In this document: positions 31,444 through 40,914 of the stretch, piece by piece
How positions within the stretch are numbered: the stretch's first letter is position 1
Layout: each line of letters begins with the position of its first letter
From: an uncultured Thiodictyon sp.
GTDB taxonomy: Bacteria; Pseudomonadota; Gammaproteobacteria; Chromatiales; Chromatiaceae
DNA length: 64,000 bases
Direction of reading: 5' to 3'
Assembly: GCF_903946935.1 (NCBI RefSeq)
Contig: NZ_CAJAXH010000311.1
Coordinates: 1-64,000 of the forward strand
The notes under the pieces: model-generated
Told to the model about the DNA's origin: nothing
The model's database searches: none
Seen by the model: only the letters and a program-made list of their open reading frames with translations
Program-made: the position numbers and the translations under genes

Positions 31444-32220
31444 ATGAAGGCACCTCACGCCAGCGTCTGGCTGCCGACCCTGGTGTTCTGCACCGCGCTC
31501 GGCGCCTGGGAGGCGACGGTGCGACTGGCCGGCATTCCACACTACATACTCCCGGCCCCGAGCCTGATCCTGACCACCTTGTGGGCCGACTTGGACTCGC
31601 TCGCCGTCTCCTGGCTCTTCACCATCAAGATCACCTTCGGCGCCCTGGCACTCGCCATCGGCAGCGGCATCCTGCTCGGCGCACTGTTCGCCCTGTCGCG
31701 CACCCTGGAGCTGGCACTCTTTCCCTTTGCCGTGGTCCTGCAGGTGACCCCCATCGTCGCCATCGCCCCCCTGATCCTGATCTATGTGGACAGCACCACC
31801 GCGGCATTGCTGATCTGCGCCTGGATCGTCGCCTTTTTTCCCATCCTGTCCAACACCCTGATCGGGCTGCGCGCCGCCGACCCCGGGCTCAAGGACCTGT
31901 TCCGACTCTACCGCGCCTCGCCCTGGCAGCGGCTGCGCTGGCTCCTGGTGCCCACGGCGCTGCCCTATTTCATCGCCGGGCTCAAGATCTCCGGCGGCCT
32001 GGCCCTGATCGGGGCGGTGGTGGCGGAGTTCGCGGCGGGTGCGGCGGGGCGCGAGACCGGGCTCGCCTCGCGCATCCTGGAGGCCAGCTTTCGCACCGAG
32101 ATCCCCAAGATGTACGCGGCCCTGCTCTTGATCGCGCTCACCGGAGTAGCGATCTTTATCTTGTTCGACGTGCTGGCGCGGCTCCTACTCGGGCGGCGCT
32201 ATACGGCGAGCGGGCACTGA
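31444..32220 (+). CDS. ABC transporter permease (SsuC/TauC type)
   Basis: A 258-residue permease with about six membrane helices and the binding-protein-dependent loop (around LRAADPGLKDLFRLYRASPWQRLRW, where EAA-type loops contact the ATPase). The family imports nitrate, sulfonates, taurine, thiamine precursors or similar small anionic or aromatic compounds. A substrate-binding protein gene follows at once, but there is no ATPase gene on either side, which is unusual for this transporter class. Confidence 0.88.
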   Translation: MKAPHASVWLPTLVFCTALGAWEATVRLAGIPHYILPAPSLILTTLWADLDSLAVSWLFTIKITFGALALAIGSGILLGALFALSRTLELALFPFAVVLQVTPIVAIAPLILIYVDSTTAALLICAWIVAFFPILSNTLIGLRAADPGLKDLFRLYRASPWQRLRWLLVPTALPYFIAGLKISGGLALIGAVVAEFAAGAAGRETGLASRILEASFRTEIPKMYAALLLIALTGVAIFILFDVLARLLLGRRYTASGH

Positions 32221-32243
32221 TCAACCCACATGCGGAGGCGACA

Positions 32244-33374
32244 ATGGCACGCGTAGAAGGTTCTGCCTTATTCGGCGGCTTCAGGCCCGGTGAAAGATTG
32301 CCCTCCCTGGTCTGGGTCCCGGCATCCTGGCCCGGACGACGCATACCCAAGATCGCCCGACTGGTGATCGGCCTGCTTGCCTTGGCGGCAACCGCGGCGC
32401 TGGCCGACCCCGAGCGCGTGGTCTTTGCCACTAACTGGAAGGCGCAGGCCGCCCAAGGCGGCTTCTATCAGGCGCTGGCGGATGGCACCTACCTCGCGCA
32501 CGGGCTCGCGGTCGAGATCCGCCAGGGCGGACCCCAGGTCAACAATCGCCCGCTGCTGCCCGCCGGACGGATTGACTTCTTGCTGACCGGCAATCTCTTA
32601 CAGTCATTCGATGCGGTGAAGAACGGCGTGCCCACCCGCGCGGTGGCGGCCCTGTTCCAGAAGGACCCGCAGGCGCTCATCGCCCATCCGGGTCAGGGCT
32701 ATGAGTCATTCGACTCGCTCAAGGACGCACCCGTCGTGCTGATCGCCAAGGACGCCCAATTCACCTGGTGGCAGTGGCTCAAGGCCGCACACGGCTTCCG
32801 CGACGAGCAGTTGCGGCCCTATAACTATGCGTTAGGGCCATTCCTCGCCAATCCACGGGCGGTCCAGCAGGGCTATTCGGTGGCCGAACCTATCTATGTG
32901 GAGCGCGAGGCCGGGTTCATTCCGGTCGTCCACCTGCTCGCCGATCACGGATTCTCCACCTATTCGACCCTGATCGAGGCGCGTGAGGAAACGGTACGGA
33001 CCCGTCCGGACCTGGTTCAGCGCTTTGTCGATGCCTCCATCATCGGCTGGGTCAACTATCTGTATGGCGACCATCGCGCGGCCGATGCGTTGATGCTCAA
33101 GGACAACCCGGAGATGACCGAGGCCGAGCTCGCGGCCTCATTGGCACTGCTCAAATCCCAGGGGATCGTCGACTCCGGTGCCGCCCTGACCCAAGGCATC
33201 GGGGCCATTAATACTGAGCGCATCCGTGACTTTTATGATGCCATGGTGGCCGCCGGTCTCTACCGTGCCAATGATGTCGACCTGAGCCAGGTCGCCGACA
33301 CTCGCTTTGTCGGCAAGGGGGTGGGGTTGGATGTGAAGGCGCGTTTGCTGCCACCCGTGGGCGCCGGACACTAA
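32244..33374 (+). CDS. ABC transporter substrate-binding protein (NMT1/SsuA-like)
   Basis: A 376-residue periplasmic binding protein. The mature part begins VVFATNWKAQAAQGGFYQALADGTYLAHGLAVEIRQGG, the typical start of NMT1/THI5-like and SsuA-like proteins. ATG 32244 has a perfect GGAGG, but it places about 33 residues in front of the hydrophobic signal core (RLVIGLLALAATAALA), longer than normal; a start nearer the core is possible but has no good ribosome site. The ligand is unknown. Downstream of the permease by 23 bases. Confidence 0.88.
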   Translation: MARVEGSALFGGFRPGERLPSLVWVPASWPGRRIPKIARLVIGLLALAATAALADPERVVFATNWKAQAAQGGFYQALADGTYLAHGLAVEIRQGGPQVNNRPLLPAGRIDFLLTGNLLQSFDAVKNGVPTRAVAALFQKDPQALIAHPGQGYESFDSLKDAPVVLIAKDAQFTWWQWLKAAHGFRDEQLRPYNYALGPFLANPRAVQQGYSVAEPIYVEREAGFIPVVHLLADHGFSTYSTLIEAREETVRTRPDLVQRFVDASIIGWVNYLYGDHRAADALMLKDNPEMTEAELAASLALLKSQGIVDSGAALTQGIGAINTERIRDFYDAMVAAGLYRANDVDLSQVADTRFVGKGVGLDVKARLLPPVGAGH

Positions 33375-33439
33375 ATTAACGCGCTAATCCGTCGCGGCCC
33401 GGGGGCGCGACGAGCGGTATCAACCAAGAAAGAGCGCTT

Positions 33440-33580
33440 CTCACGCCAAGGCGCCAAGCTCGCCAAGCTCGCCAAGGGTTTGCCATGCGTTATCGCCGCT
33501 TGGCTACTCACCCGTCGGGTGATTCGGATGCTGTCCAGATGCTCATGATTTTTCTTGGCGCCTTGGCGCCTTGGCGTGAG
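33440..33580. repeat. Long imperfect inverted repeat
   Basis: The left arm (33440-33477) begins CTCACGCCAAGGCGCCAAG and continues with GCTCGCCAA tandem copies; the right arm (33553-33580) is CTTGGCGCCTTGGCG followed by CCTTGGCGTGAG. The arms pair over about 28 bases around a 75-base loop. The short frame across it (33485-33772) is not a convincing gene. It looks like a dispersed non-coding element. Confidence 0.6.
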
Positions 33581-33647
33581 CGACTTCCGGATTTAGGATC
33601 AATGCAAGGCCGGAGATTGACAGGGCGTTGCGCGCGGCGCGGTTGGC

Positions 33648-34277
33648 CTATGCCGCTCGTCGCAGATCGGCCCGAGACCGTTGCCGTTGCCGTTGCCACA
33701 GGACATAGCCGGTCAGGATCAGACCCACGAACACCAGAACCGCGCCGGTCACCAACGGCAGGTTCTCCTTGAGCAGCCCCTCATTGCCGCCAATGAACCA
33801 GCCCATGGCGATCAAGACAGTGCTCCACAGACCGGCACCCAGACTGGTATAAAGGCTGAAGGTCAGCAGATTCATCCGGCTCAACCCGGCCGGCAGCGAG
33901 ATCAGGTGTCGGATACCGGGGATCAGGCGGCCGGTGAAGGTCGAGATGGCCCCGTGGCGGGCGAAAAAGTCGTCGGTCTTATGCAGGAGGGCCGGCCGCA
34001 CAAAGAAATAATGACCATAACGCTCGAGGAAGGGCCGCCCCACCAGGAGCGCAAAGGTGTAGTTGATAAAGGCCCCGGCGAGGCTCCCCAGGGTGGACGC
34101 GAGGAAGACCAGGTAGATGCTCATCTGCCCCTGATAGGCGAGATAGCCGGCCGGGATCACGACCAACTCGCTGGGGACGGGCAGCACGGTCGACTCCAGG
34201 GCCATCAGGATGAAGATACCCGCGTAGCCCCAGTCGTGGACGGTGAGCAGGAGCCAATCGATCAATTCGTGCAGCAT
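33648..34277 (-). CDS. DedA/VTT family membrane protein
   Basis: A 209-residue polytopic protein of the DedA family (membrane homeostasis; several members translocate undecaprenyl phosphate or phospholipids). It shows the family features ESTVLPVPSELVVIPAGYLA, the re-entrant segment GSLAGAFINYTFALLVGRPFLERYG, and FTGRLIPGIRHLISLPAGLSRMNLLTF with the conserved arginines. The C-terminus is basic. It appears monocistronic. Confidence 0.93.
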   Translation of the reverse strand: MLHELIDWLLLTVHDWGYAGIFILMALESTVLPVPSELVVIPAGYLAYQGQMSIYLVFLASTLGSLAGAFINYTFALLVGRPFLERYGHYFFVRPALLHKTDDFFARHGAISTFTGRLIPGIRHLISLPAGLSRMNLLTFSLYTSLGAGLWSTVLIAMGWFIGGNEGLLKENLPLVTGAVLVFVGLILTGYVLWQRQRQRSRADLRRAA

Positions 34278-34372
34278 AGTCTAGGGCACCTCGCCCGCCC
34301 CTTTGAATTTAGAAACAGATCATAGGGGGCGGGTTTGAAACCAGCCCCTACGCGGCGGACCGCCACGCACGC

Positions 34373-34921
34373 TCAGTCTTGCGGTTTGCCCTTGCCGGGG
34401 ATAGCGACCTCGTGGTCGCTGAAGTTGCCTTTATCGGCGTTGGGATGGCATGCCGCGCAATTGGCAAAGCTCCCGACCTTCGGATTCGCTTTAACCTCCT
34501 GCAAGGAGACCTGACGAGAATGTCTGGTGGTAAAAAAGAAGGTGTCGGTAATGCGCGGCGGATTATCGGCGGCAGTGGTCGTGACGAAAGGCGTATGGTC
34601 CTCGATATTCAACTGCCCGGCATTCGCAACGAGGTAGTCAAGCAGCTCCTTGGTCACGGCCGGGGCCAAGGAGGCATCATCCCCGAAGTGGTTCTTGAGC
34701 TTGCCGATCAGGTCCTGCCAGGCCGCGGCGGTCAGCAGCCGCGGGGGGAAGGCGAGGTGACAACTGCCGCACTCGGCGCGATAGCGTTCGTTGGTGACCG
34801 GGGCAAAGTCGCTCCCGCCGATCACGTCCTGAAAGATGTAATATAAACTGGCGGTTGCGCCACCGGCATGGCCGATGGCGATCAATCCGGCACACACGGC
34901 ACCCGCAATAGTCTTGTTCAT
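34373..34921 (-). CDS. Diheme cytochrome c (DHC type)
   Basis: A 182-residue periplasmic cytochrome with a signal peptide (about residues 1-25) and two heme c sites, CGSCH (about residue 51) and CAACH (about residue 155). The layout and the segments YRAECGSCHLAFPPRLL and FTTRHSRQVSLQEVKANPKVGSFANCAACH match the DHC family, which in phototrophs donates electrons to the oxygen-binding cytochrome SHP. No SHP or cytochrome b gene is adjacent. ATG 34921 has GGAG upstream. Confidence 0.85.
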   Translation of the reverse strand: MNKTIAGAVCAGLIAIGHAGGATASLYYIFQDVIGGSDFAPVTNERYRAECGSCHLAFPPRLLTAAAWQDLIGKLKNHFGDDASLAPAVTKELLDYLVANAGQLNIEDHTPFVTTTAADNPPRITDTFFFTTRHSRQVSLQEVKANPKVGSFANCAACHPNADKGNFSDHEVAIPGKGKPQD

Positions 34922-35057
34922 GTCTCCTCATCTCCGGCGATCGGTCTTATCGTTATGACATCGTCACTTGCAGCGCTGGTTCGCTTATAGCAACGGCGGT
35001 GGGTAAGGTCTTGCGGGTGGCTGCTCGCTCAATCGCCAGGAAACACCGGCATCGCGA

Positions 35058-36440
35058 TCAGTCACTGCCCGCCAGCGCACTGTGGCGGCGCGACCAGGTG
35101 AAATAGATCGCCAGTCCGAGTGCCAGCCAGAGACCAAAGCGCAGCCAGGTCACGAGCGGCAGACTCGCCATCAGGTAAAGACAGGAGGCGGCGCCCAGGA
35201 GAGGAACCAGCGGTGCAAAGGGGGTGCGGAAGGGGCGCGGCAGGTCCGGTTGCGTATAGCGCAGGACCACCACGCCGATACAGACGAGGAAGAAGGCGCC
35301 CAGGGTTCCGATGTTCACCAGTTCGGCCACGTCACCGATGGGGGTAAGCCCCGCAATTGCGGCCATCAGCACCCCGCTCACCGCGATCACCCGAACCGGC
35401 GTTTGGGTGCGCGGGTTGACCCGGGCAAACAGCGGTGGCAACAGGCCGTCGCGGGCGATGGCGAGGAAGACCCGGGTCAAGCCGTAGTACATGGCCAGCA
35501 TCACCGTCGTCAGGCCGGCGATGGCCCCGGCCGCCACCAGCCCGGCACCCCAGGGGTAGCCGAGCCGCAGAACCACGTCCGCCACCGGTGACCCAACATT
35601 GAGGGTGGGGTAAGGGACCACGCCGGTCAGCAGCCCGGCGACCAGGATATAGATCAGGGTGCAGACCGCGAGCGAGACCAGGATGCCGGTCGGCAGATCG
35701 CGTTGCGGGTCACGCGCCTCCTCCGCCGCGGTGGAGACCGCGTCGAAGCCGAGATAGGCAAAGATCACCAAGGCCGCCCCGCCCATCACCCCGCTCCAAC
35801 CGAAGGGCATGAAGGGGCTCCAGTTGGCCGGCTGCACGTGGGAGACGGCGATGGCGATGAAGACGCCGATGGCCAGCAGCTTGATCAGGACCATGACGGC
35901 GTTGATGCGCACGCTCTGGCGCACCCCCAGCGACAGCAATAGACCAAGAATCAGTACGATGGCGGCCGCCGGGAAATTGATCAGACCGCCCTCGAGCGGG
36001 CCTTTGAGAAGCTGCGGGGGCAGTGCAAGGCCCGCTGCCTGAAGGGCATTATTCACGTAGGCCGACCAGCCGATAGCGACCGCCGAGACCGCTACGGCGT
36101 ATTCCAGGATCAGGTCCCAGCCGATAATCCAGGCAATGAGCTCGCCCAAGCCGGCATAGCTGTAGCCATAGGCGCTACCGCATCCGCCGATGGCCGCCGC
36201 CAGTTCCGCGTAGGCCATCGCGGCAAAGGCGCAGGCGAAGCCGGCGACCACAAAGGAGAGCACGATGGCCGGCCCCGCCTTGGTCGCCGCGGCGACCCCG
36301 GTCAGTACGAAGATGCCAGCGCCGATGATGGCGCCGATACCGAGCAGGGTGAGATCCACTGGCCCGAGGACGCGCCGCAAGCCGGTGTCCGTGAGGTGAT
36401 GGTCGGCGTTGATCGCCTTGGTACGCAGCAGTCCGGTCAT
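35058..36440 (-). CDS. APC family amino acid permease
   Basis: A 460-residue transporter with about 12-13 helices of the amino acid-polyamine-organocation family, cationic amino acid transporter-like (LTLLGIGAIIGAGIFVLTGVAAATKAGPAIVLSF and FAYLGFDAVSTAAEEARDPQRDLPTGI are characteristic). ATG 36440 has GGAG at a 7-base spacing and starts MTGLLRTKAINADH, which fits relatives; a longer frame begins at 36494. The substrate is not certain. It lies just downstream of apbE on the same strand. Confidence 0.88.
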   Translation of the reverse strand: MTGLLRTKAINADHHLTDTGLRRVLGPVDLTLLGIGAIIGAGIFVLTGVAAATKAGPAIVLSFVVAGFACAFAAMAYAELAAAIGGCGSAYGYSYAGLGELIAWIIGWDLILEYAVAVSAVAIGWSAYVNNALQAAGLALPPQLLKGPLEGGLINFPAAAIVLILGLLLSLGVRQSVRINAVMVLIKLLAIGVFIAIAVSHVQPANWSPFMPFGWSGVMGGAALVIFAYLGFDAVSTAAEEARDPQRDLPTGILVSLAVCTLIYILVAGLLTGVVPYPTLNVGSPVADVVLRLGYPWGAGLVAAGAIAGLTTVMLAMYYGLTRVFLAIARDGLLPPLFARVNPRTQTPVRVIAVSGVLMAAIAGLTPIGDVAELVNIGTLGAFFLVCIGVVVLRYTQPDLPRPFRTPFAPLVPLLGAASCLYLMASLPLVTWLRFGLWLALGLAIYFTWSRRHSALAGSD

Positions 36441-36459
36441 GTGAGGTCTCCGCCGAGGA

Positions 36460-37548
36460 TCATTTTCGTTCATTTGCGGACGCAGAATGTTCAATCTGCT
36501 GGAAGACCGTGGTGGTCAATTCGCGGAATCCTTGATTCTCTCGCAGGATGAAATAGGCGGCAAGCCCCTGGGCCTCGGCCAGGGCCGGCCCCCGCGCCGC
36601 GCCCATCACCATCAGGGTCGTGGCCAGCCCGTCGGCACGCCGGGCGCTGTCCGTGCCGGCCGGCAACACGACCGTCACCGAGGCCAGGTGCTGTTCGACC
36701 GGGAGACCCGTGTGCGGGTCGATATGGTGTGAGTAGCGTTTACCGCCGGCCTTGAAAAAGTTGCGGTAGTCGCCCGAGGTCGAAACCGCGCCGTCGGTGA
36801 CCGGCAGGATGCGCTGAACCGAACGCTGTTCCGGGTCCGGTACCTCGATGGCAATGCCCCAGGGGCGGCCCGCCGCATTCTTACCCCGCACCCGCAGGGT
36901 CCCAGCCACCGCCGCCATATAGTCGGTGGCCCCAATGGACTCCAGCCAGGCGGCCATCCGATCCGCGCCCTCACCCTCACCCAGGGCCGAAAGGTCGATA
37001 TAGAGGTCCCCACGTTGCCGGCGGATGGCCGCAGGGTCGGCACGCAACTCCAGCTTGCCATACCCGACGCGCTCACGGGCGGCTCGGATCAGTTCGGGCG
37101 CAGGCACCGCGTCGGCATGCGCCCCTGGTCCAAAGCCCCAGAGGTTGACCAGCGGACCGACGGTAATGTCGAAGGCCCCGTCGGACACCGCGCCGAGTCG
37201 CTGGCCCGCGGCGAGGACCTGACGCAGTGCGTCCGAGACCGGCACCCAATCGGTGCTTGGATTACGATTCAGACGGGAAAGTTCGGAGCTTGCGTCATAG
37301 GTGGAGAGCGTGGCGATCACACCGCCCAGCACCCGCTCTATGCCGGCACGCAGGGCCTCCGGGGTGAGCCCCGCGGGGGGGCGCGCAACCTTGACCGCAT
37401 AATAGGTCCCCATGGTGGGACCAGTGACCTCAAGCTGGGGGTCCGGTGACGCCCCGCAGGCGGCAAGCAGGGCGCAGGCAATGAGTGCCAGCCACCGGAT
37501 CTGCCGGTGACTGGCGTCTGCGACCTTGGGGTACCTGGGCGGTTCCAC
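36460..37548 (-). CDS. apbE: FAD:protein FMN transferase ApbE
   Basis: A 362-residue lipoprotein (basic N-terminus, then LLAAC lipobox at about residue 31) of the ApbE family, which attaches FMN to threonine residues of exported flavoproteins such as RnfG, RnfD or NqrB/C. The motifs are TGPTMGTYYAVKV, FDITVGPLVNLWGFGP, GAVSTSGDYRNFF and SHHIDPHTGLPV; the metal-site aspartate region reads DLSALGEGEGADRMA instead of the common DLSAIAKGYAVD. The second half of the Rnf complex, its likely client, is not in this window. It ends 19 bases before the permease start. Confidence 0.92.
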   Translation of the reverse strand: MEPPRYPKVADASHRQIRWLALIACALLAACGASPDPQLEVTGPTMGTYYAVKVARPPAGLTPEALRAGIERVLGGVIATLSTYDASSELSRLNRNPSTDWVPVSDALRQVLAAGQRLGAVSDGAFDITVGPLVNLWGFGPGAHADAVPAPELIRAARERVGYGKLELRADPAAIRRQRGDLYIDLSALGEGEGADRMAAWLESIGATDYMAAVAGTLRVRGKNAAGRPWGIAIEVPDPEQRSVQRILPVTDGAVSTSGDYRNFFKAGGKRYSHHIDPHTGLPVEQHLASVTVVLPAGTDSARRADGLATTLMVMGAARGPALAEAQGLAAYFILRENQGFRELTTTVFQQIEHSASANERK

Positions 37549-37568
37549 TTAATCCGGGACGGCGCCGA

Positions 37569-38504
37569 TCACGGCCGGGCATCGACACCCGGTCCTTCCT
37601 TGGGCACCGGCATCAGGTCCGCACGGCTGATACCGAGCAATACCGCCGAACTGCTCGCCACATAGATTGAGGAGTAGGTGCCGGTGACGATACCCACGAT
37701 CAGGGCCAAGGCGAAGCCGTGGATGACCGCACCGCCCAACAAGAAGAGTGCAATCACCGCGAGCAGGGTCACGCCCGAGGTGATGATGGTCCGCGACATG
37801 GTCTCGTTGATCGCGAGATTGACCACATCGAGTACCGTCCCCTTGCGCACCTTGCGGAAGTTCTCCCGGATACGGTCGAAGATCACCACCGTGTCGTTCA
37901 GCGAATAACCGATGACGGCCAGCACTGCGGCCAGCACGGTCAGGTCGAACTCGACCCGGAACAGGGAGAAGACCGCCAAGGTCACGATCACGTCGTGGAT
38001 GGTGGCGATGACCGCGCCGAGCGCGAGGCGCCACTCGAAGCGGATCGCCACATAGATCAGGATGCCGATCAGGGTATAGAGGATCGCCAGCCCCCCCTGA
38101 TTGACGAGCTCCTGGCCCACCTGTGGCCCCACGAATTCGACCCGCTTGAGCTCCACCGGGTTGGCGCCCGCGCTGGCGCTCAGGGCGGCGATGACCCGCT
38201 CGCCCAAGGTCGCCGCGGCGGCCACGTCCGTGGGCGGCAGCCGGATCAGCACGTCGCGGGAACTGCCGAAGTGCTGAACGCCGGCCTCGAACCCGCCCGA
38301 GCGCAGTGCATCCGTGACCTGGGGCAGTTCCACCGGCTGCTGGTAGCCCACCTGGACCACGGTGCCGCCGGTGAAGTCGAGCCCGAAATTAAACCCGAGT
38401 ACGATGAAAGACCCGATAGCAATCAGGTTCACCGCGCTGGACAGCCAGATGGCCGGCCAGCGGATGCGCATGAAGTTGATATTGGTGCGCTTGAAAAGTT
38501 CCAT
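37569..38504 (-). CDS. secF: Protein translocase subunit SecF
   Basis: A 311-residue inner-membrane protein with six helices and a periplasmic domain after the first helix. It has GLDFTGGTVVQVGY and, in the C-terminal half, GYSLNDTVVIFDRIREN, the SecF signature. With SecD it uses the proton gradient to pull proteins through SecYEG. It follows secD by 14 bases. Confidence 0.96.
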   Translation of the reverse strand: MELFKRTNINFMRIRWPAIWLSSAVNLIAIGSFIVLGFNFGLDFTGGTVVQVGYQQPVELPQVTDALRSGGFEAGVQHFGSSRDVLIRLPPTDVAAAATLGERVIAALSASAGANPVELKRVEFVGPQVGQELVNQGGLAILYTLIGILIYVAIRFEWRLALGAVIATIHDVIVTLAVFSLFRVEFDLTVLAAVLAVIGYSLNDTVVIFDRIRENFRKVRKGTVLDVVNLAINETMSRTIITSGVTLLAVIALFLLGGAVIHGFALALIVGIVTGTYSSIYVASSSAVLLGISRADLMPVPKEGPGVDARP

Positions 38505-38518
38505 GGCTCAGGTCCCGG

Positions 38519-40375
38519 TTAGATGGGCAAGTGCGCGACGCGCCGGTTGCCGTACAGCAGGTTGATGATGGCGCGGCTACCGAGGATGGCGGTGAACATC
38601 GAGGTCAAGATGCCGAAGAACAGCGTCACCGCAAAGCCCTTGACCGGACCGGTACCAAAGCTGAAGAGCACCACGGCGGCAATCAGGGTGGTGACATTCG
38701 AGTCCACGATGGTCGCCATGGCCTTGTCAAAACCGGAGTAGATTGCCGCCTGGACCGAATTGCCGTTGCGCAACTCCTCACGGATGCGCTCATAAATGAG
38801 CACATTGGCGTCCACCGCCATACCGACGGTGAGCAGGATGCCGGCGATACCGGGCAGTGTCAGGGTGGCCTGGATGGCCGAGAGAATGGCGACCAAGAGC
38901 ACGACATTGACCAGCAGGACCAGATTCGCCACCAGACCGAACACCCGGTAATAGAGGCCCATGAAGAGGACCACGAGCACGAAACCGACCGCAACCGAGC
39001 GCACGCCCTTATCGATATTTTCCTGACCCAGGCTGGGGCCGACCGTGCGCTCCTCAATGATTTGGATCGGTGCGGCCAAGGCACCCGAGCGCAGCAAGAG
39101 CGCCAGGTTGTGGGCCTCATCGGCGCTGTCGAGCCCGGTGGTCTGGAAGCGCCGGCCGAACGGCTCGCGAATGGTGGCGACGCTGATCACCTCTTCCACC
39201 TTCTCGGTGCGCTTCATCGGTTTGCCGTCGACCAACTTGGTGGTCGTGCGATTCTCGATGAAGACCACGGCCATCGGCTTGCCGACGTTCTCGGTGGTCA
39301 TGTCACGCATGCGCCGACCGCCTTGGGCGTCGAGACTCACACTGACCATCGGGGTACCACTCTGCGAGTCGAAGCCAGAGGAGGCGTCCGTGATCTGGTC
39401 GCCGGTAGCGATCACCCGACGTTTGAGCAACACCGGCTTGCCCTCGCGGGTCTTGTAGAGTCGACTACCCGGCGCGGGCCGCCCGGCCTCGGCGTCGGCG
39501 GCACTGTGCTCGGTATCCACCAGCCGGTATTCCAGGGTCGCGGTTGCCCCCAGGATCTCCTTGAGGCGGCCCGGGTCCTGGGCGCCCGGCAGTTGCACCA
39601 CGATGCGTCGATCGCCCTGGCGGGCGATGCTGGGCTCGGCCACGCCCAATGCATTGACGCGGTTGCGCAGCGTCGTAATGTTCTGTTGGAGCGCCAGGTC
39701 CTGGATCTGTTTCTGTTGAGTCGGCGTCTGGCTGGCCATCACCAGGAATTCACCGCCCTCCTCCACTGGCGCAACCTTGAGGTCGCGGAACTCCTTGACG
39801 ATGACCTTTTCACCCGCATCACGGGCCGCTGCGTCGGCAAACTTGACGACGACCCGACCCTTCTCGCGGGCGACCGTGATATAGCGCACCTTGGCGTCGC
39901 GCAATTGGGTGCGGATGTCCTCCACATAGCGCTCCAGCGCCTGGTCCAGTGCCGCGTCCATGTCGACATCGATCAGCACATAGATACCGCCACGCAGATC
40001 GAGACCCAGGTTCATAGGCTTGAGACCCATGGCACGCACCCAGCGCGGCAGGTCGGCCGAGAGGGTGAGTGCGCTGCGGTAACGGTCGGACAGGGTGTTC
40101 TCGATCACCTCCTCGGCGCGCAGTTGATCGCCCGAGGCGGCAAACCGCACCAGTAACTTGCCGTCGGCCGGCGGATCGAAGCGCTTGACCGGGACCTTGG
40201 CGTTCTCCAAGACGGCCCGGACCTCCCCGACGCTGGCCGCGGTTACATGGCCGCCGCGGGCGGCCGTGATCTCAATGGAGGGGTCCTGGGAGAAAATGTT
40301 CGGCAAGGCCAGCACCAGGCCGACCAAGACGACGGCCAGGATCGAGAGGTTCTTCCACAGCGGGTAATGGTTCAT
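38519..40375 (-). CDS. secD: Protein translocase subunit SecD
   Basis: A 618-residue partner of SecF. The first helix is followed by GLDLRGGIYVLIDVD, a large periplasmic domain (P1) to about residue 420, and five C-terminal helices with GMAVDANVLIYERIREEL. The order yajC-secD-secF on one strand is the usual operon. The tgt and queA genes often found before yajC are absent; an YcaR-like gene lies there. Confidence 0.96.
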   Translation of the reverse strand: MNHYPLWKNLSILAVVLVGLVLALPNIFSQDPSIEITAARGGHVTAASVGEVRAVLENAKVPVKRFDPPADGKLLVRFAASGDQLRAEEVIENTLSDRYRSALTLSADLPRWVRAMGLKPMNLGLDLRGGIYVLIDVDMDAALDQALERYVEDIRTQLRDAKVRYITVAREKGRVVVKFADAAARDAGEKVIVKEFRDLKVAPVEEGGEFLVMASQTPTQQKQIQDLALQQNITTLRNRVNALGVAEPSIARQGDRRIVVQLPGAQDPGRLKEILGATATLEYRLVDTEHSAADAEAGRPAPGSRLYKTREGKPVLLKRRVIATGDQITDASSGFDSQSGTPMVSVSLDAQGGRRMRDMTTENVGKPMAVVFIENRTTTKLVDGKPMKRTEKVEEVISVATIREPFGRRFQTTGLDSADEAHNLALLLRSGALAAPIQIIEERTVGPSLGQENIDKGVRSVAVGFVLVVLFMGLYYRVFGLVANLVLLVNVVLLVAILSAIQATLTLPGIAGILLTVGMAVDANVLIYERIREELRNGNSVQAAIYSGFDKAMATIVDSNVTTLIAAVVLFSFGTGPVKGFAVTLFFGILTSMFTAILGSRAIINLLYGNRRVAHLPI

Positions 40376-40443
40376 CGCACTTCCAATCGCTCACGCGGCG
40401 GGGAGGGTCACGGGCTGCCGGTTACCGGCATCCCGGCCCCAAG

Positions 40444-40785
40444 TCACAGATCCTTCAAGGAGCCCTTGGGCAGGACGGCCTCAATGGCCGCGCGGCGCAC
40501 CTTGGCCTGGACGCCCTCGGCGATCTCCAGCAGTACAAAGTTGTCGCCCAGGTCCGCGACGCGGCCGGCGATGCCGCCCAGGGTGATGACCTCGTCGCCC
40601 TTGGTGAGCGCATTGATCAGCTTCTGGTGCTCCTTCTGGCGCTTGGCCTGGGGACGGATCAGCAGAAAATAGAAGACCACTGCAAACAACAGCAGCGGCA
40701 GCAGGGTCAGTAGCGATTCAGGAATGGGGCCGGCGGCGGCGGGGGCGGCGGCGGCGGCGAGTGCGTCGGAGATCAAGAAGCTCAT
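40444..40785 (-). CDS. yajC: Sec translocase accessory protein YajC
   Basis: A 113-residue single-pass membrane protein: hydrophobic helix at about residues 25-44 (LLTLLPLLLFAVVFYFLLIRP) followed by the conserved cytoplasmic domain KRQKEHQKLINALTKGDEVITLGGIAGRV. First gene of the yajC-secD-secF operon. The N-terminal 20 residues are Ala/Pro-rich. Confidence 0.93.
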   Translation of the reverse strand: MSFLISDALAAAAAPAAAGPIPESLLTLLPLLLFAVVFYFLLIRPQAKRQKEHQKLINALTKGDEVITLGGIAGRVADLGDNFVLLEIAEGVQAKVRRAAIEAVLPKGSLKDL

Positions 40786-40914
40786 GGGGGTTCCTGGTGG
40801 TTACCGATGGTCGTGGCAGGTCAGGAGCGCCGTGTCGGCGGCCCAAACCCGTACAAAAACAGCCGTGCATTATGTCACAGCACCGTTGAAGTTGCCCTCC
40901 TATCGAGCCGGTCC

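Noticed and set aside
31440-32243. Extension of the binding-protein frame over the permease gene
   Set aside because: The permease in the other frame has proper helices and family motifs; the extension is arginine-rich and non-homologous.
33485-33772. 95-residue frame in the inverted-repeat region
   Set aside because: It spans the repeat arm and the antisense end of dedA, with no family and no ribosome site.
38531-40156. 541-residue frame opposite secD
   Set aside because: Antisense shadow, with low-complexity His/Asp/Gln-rich product.
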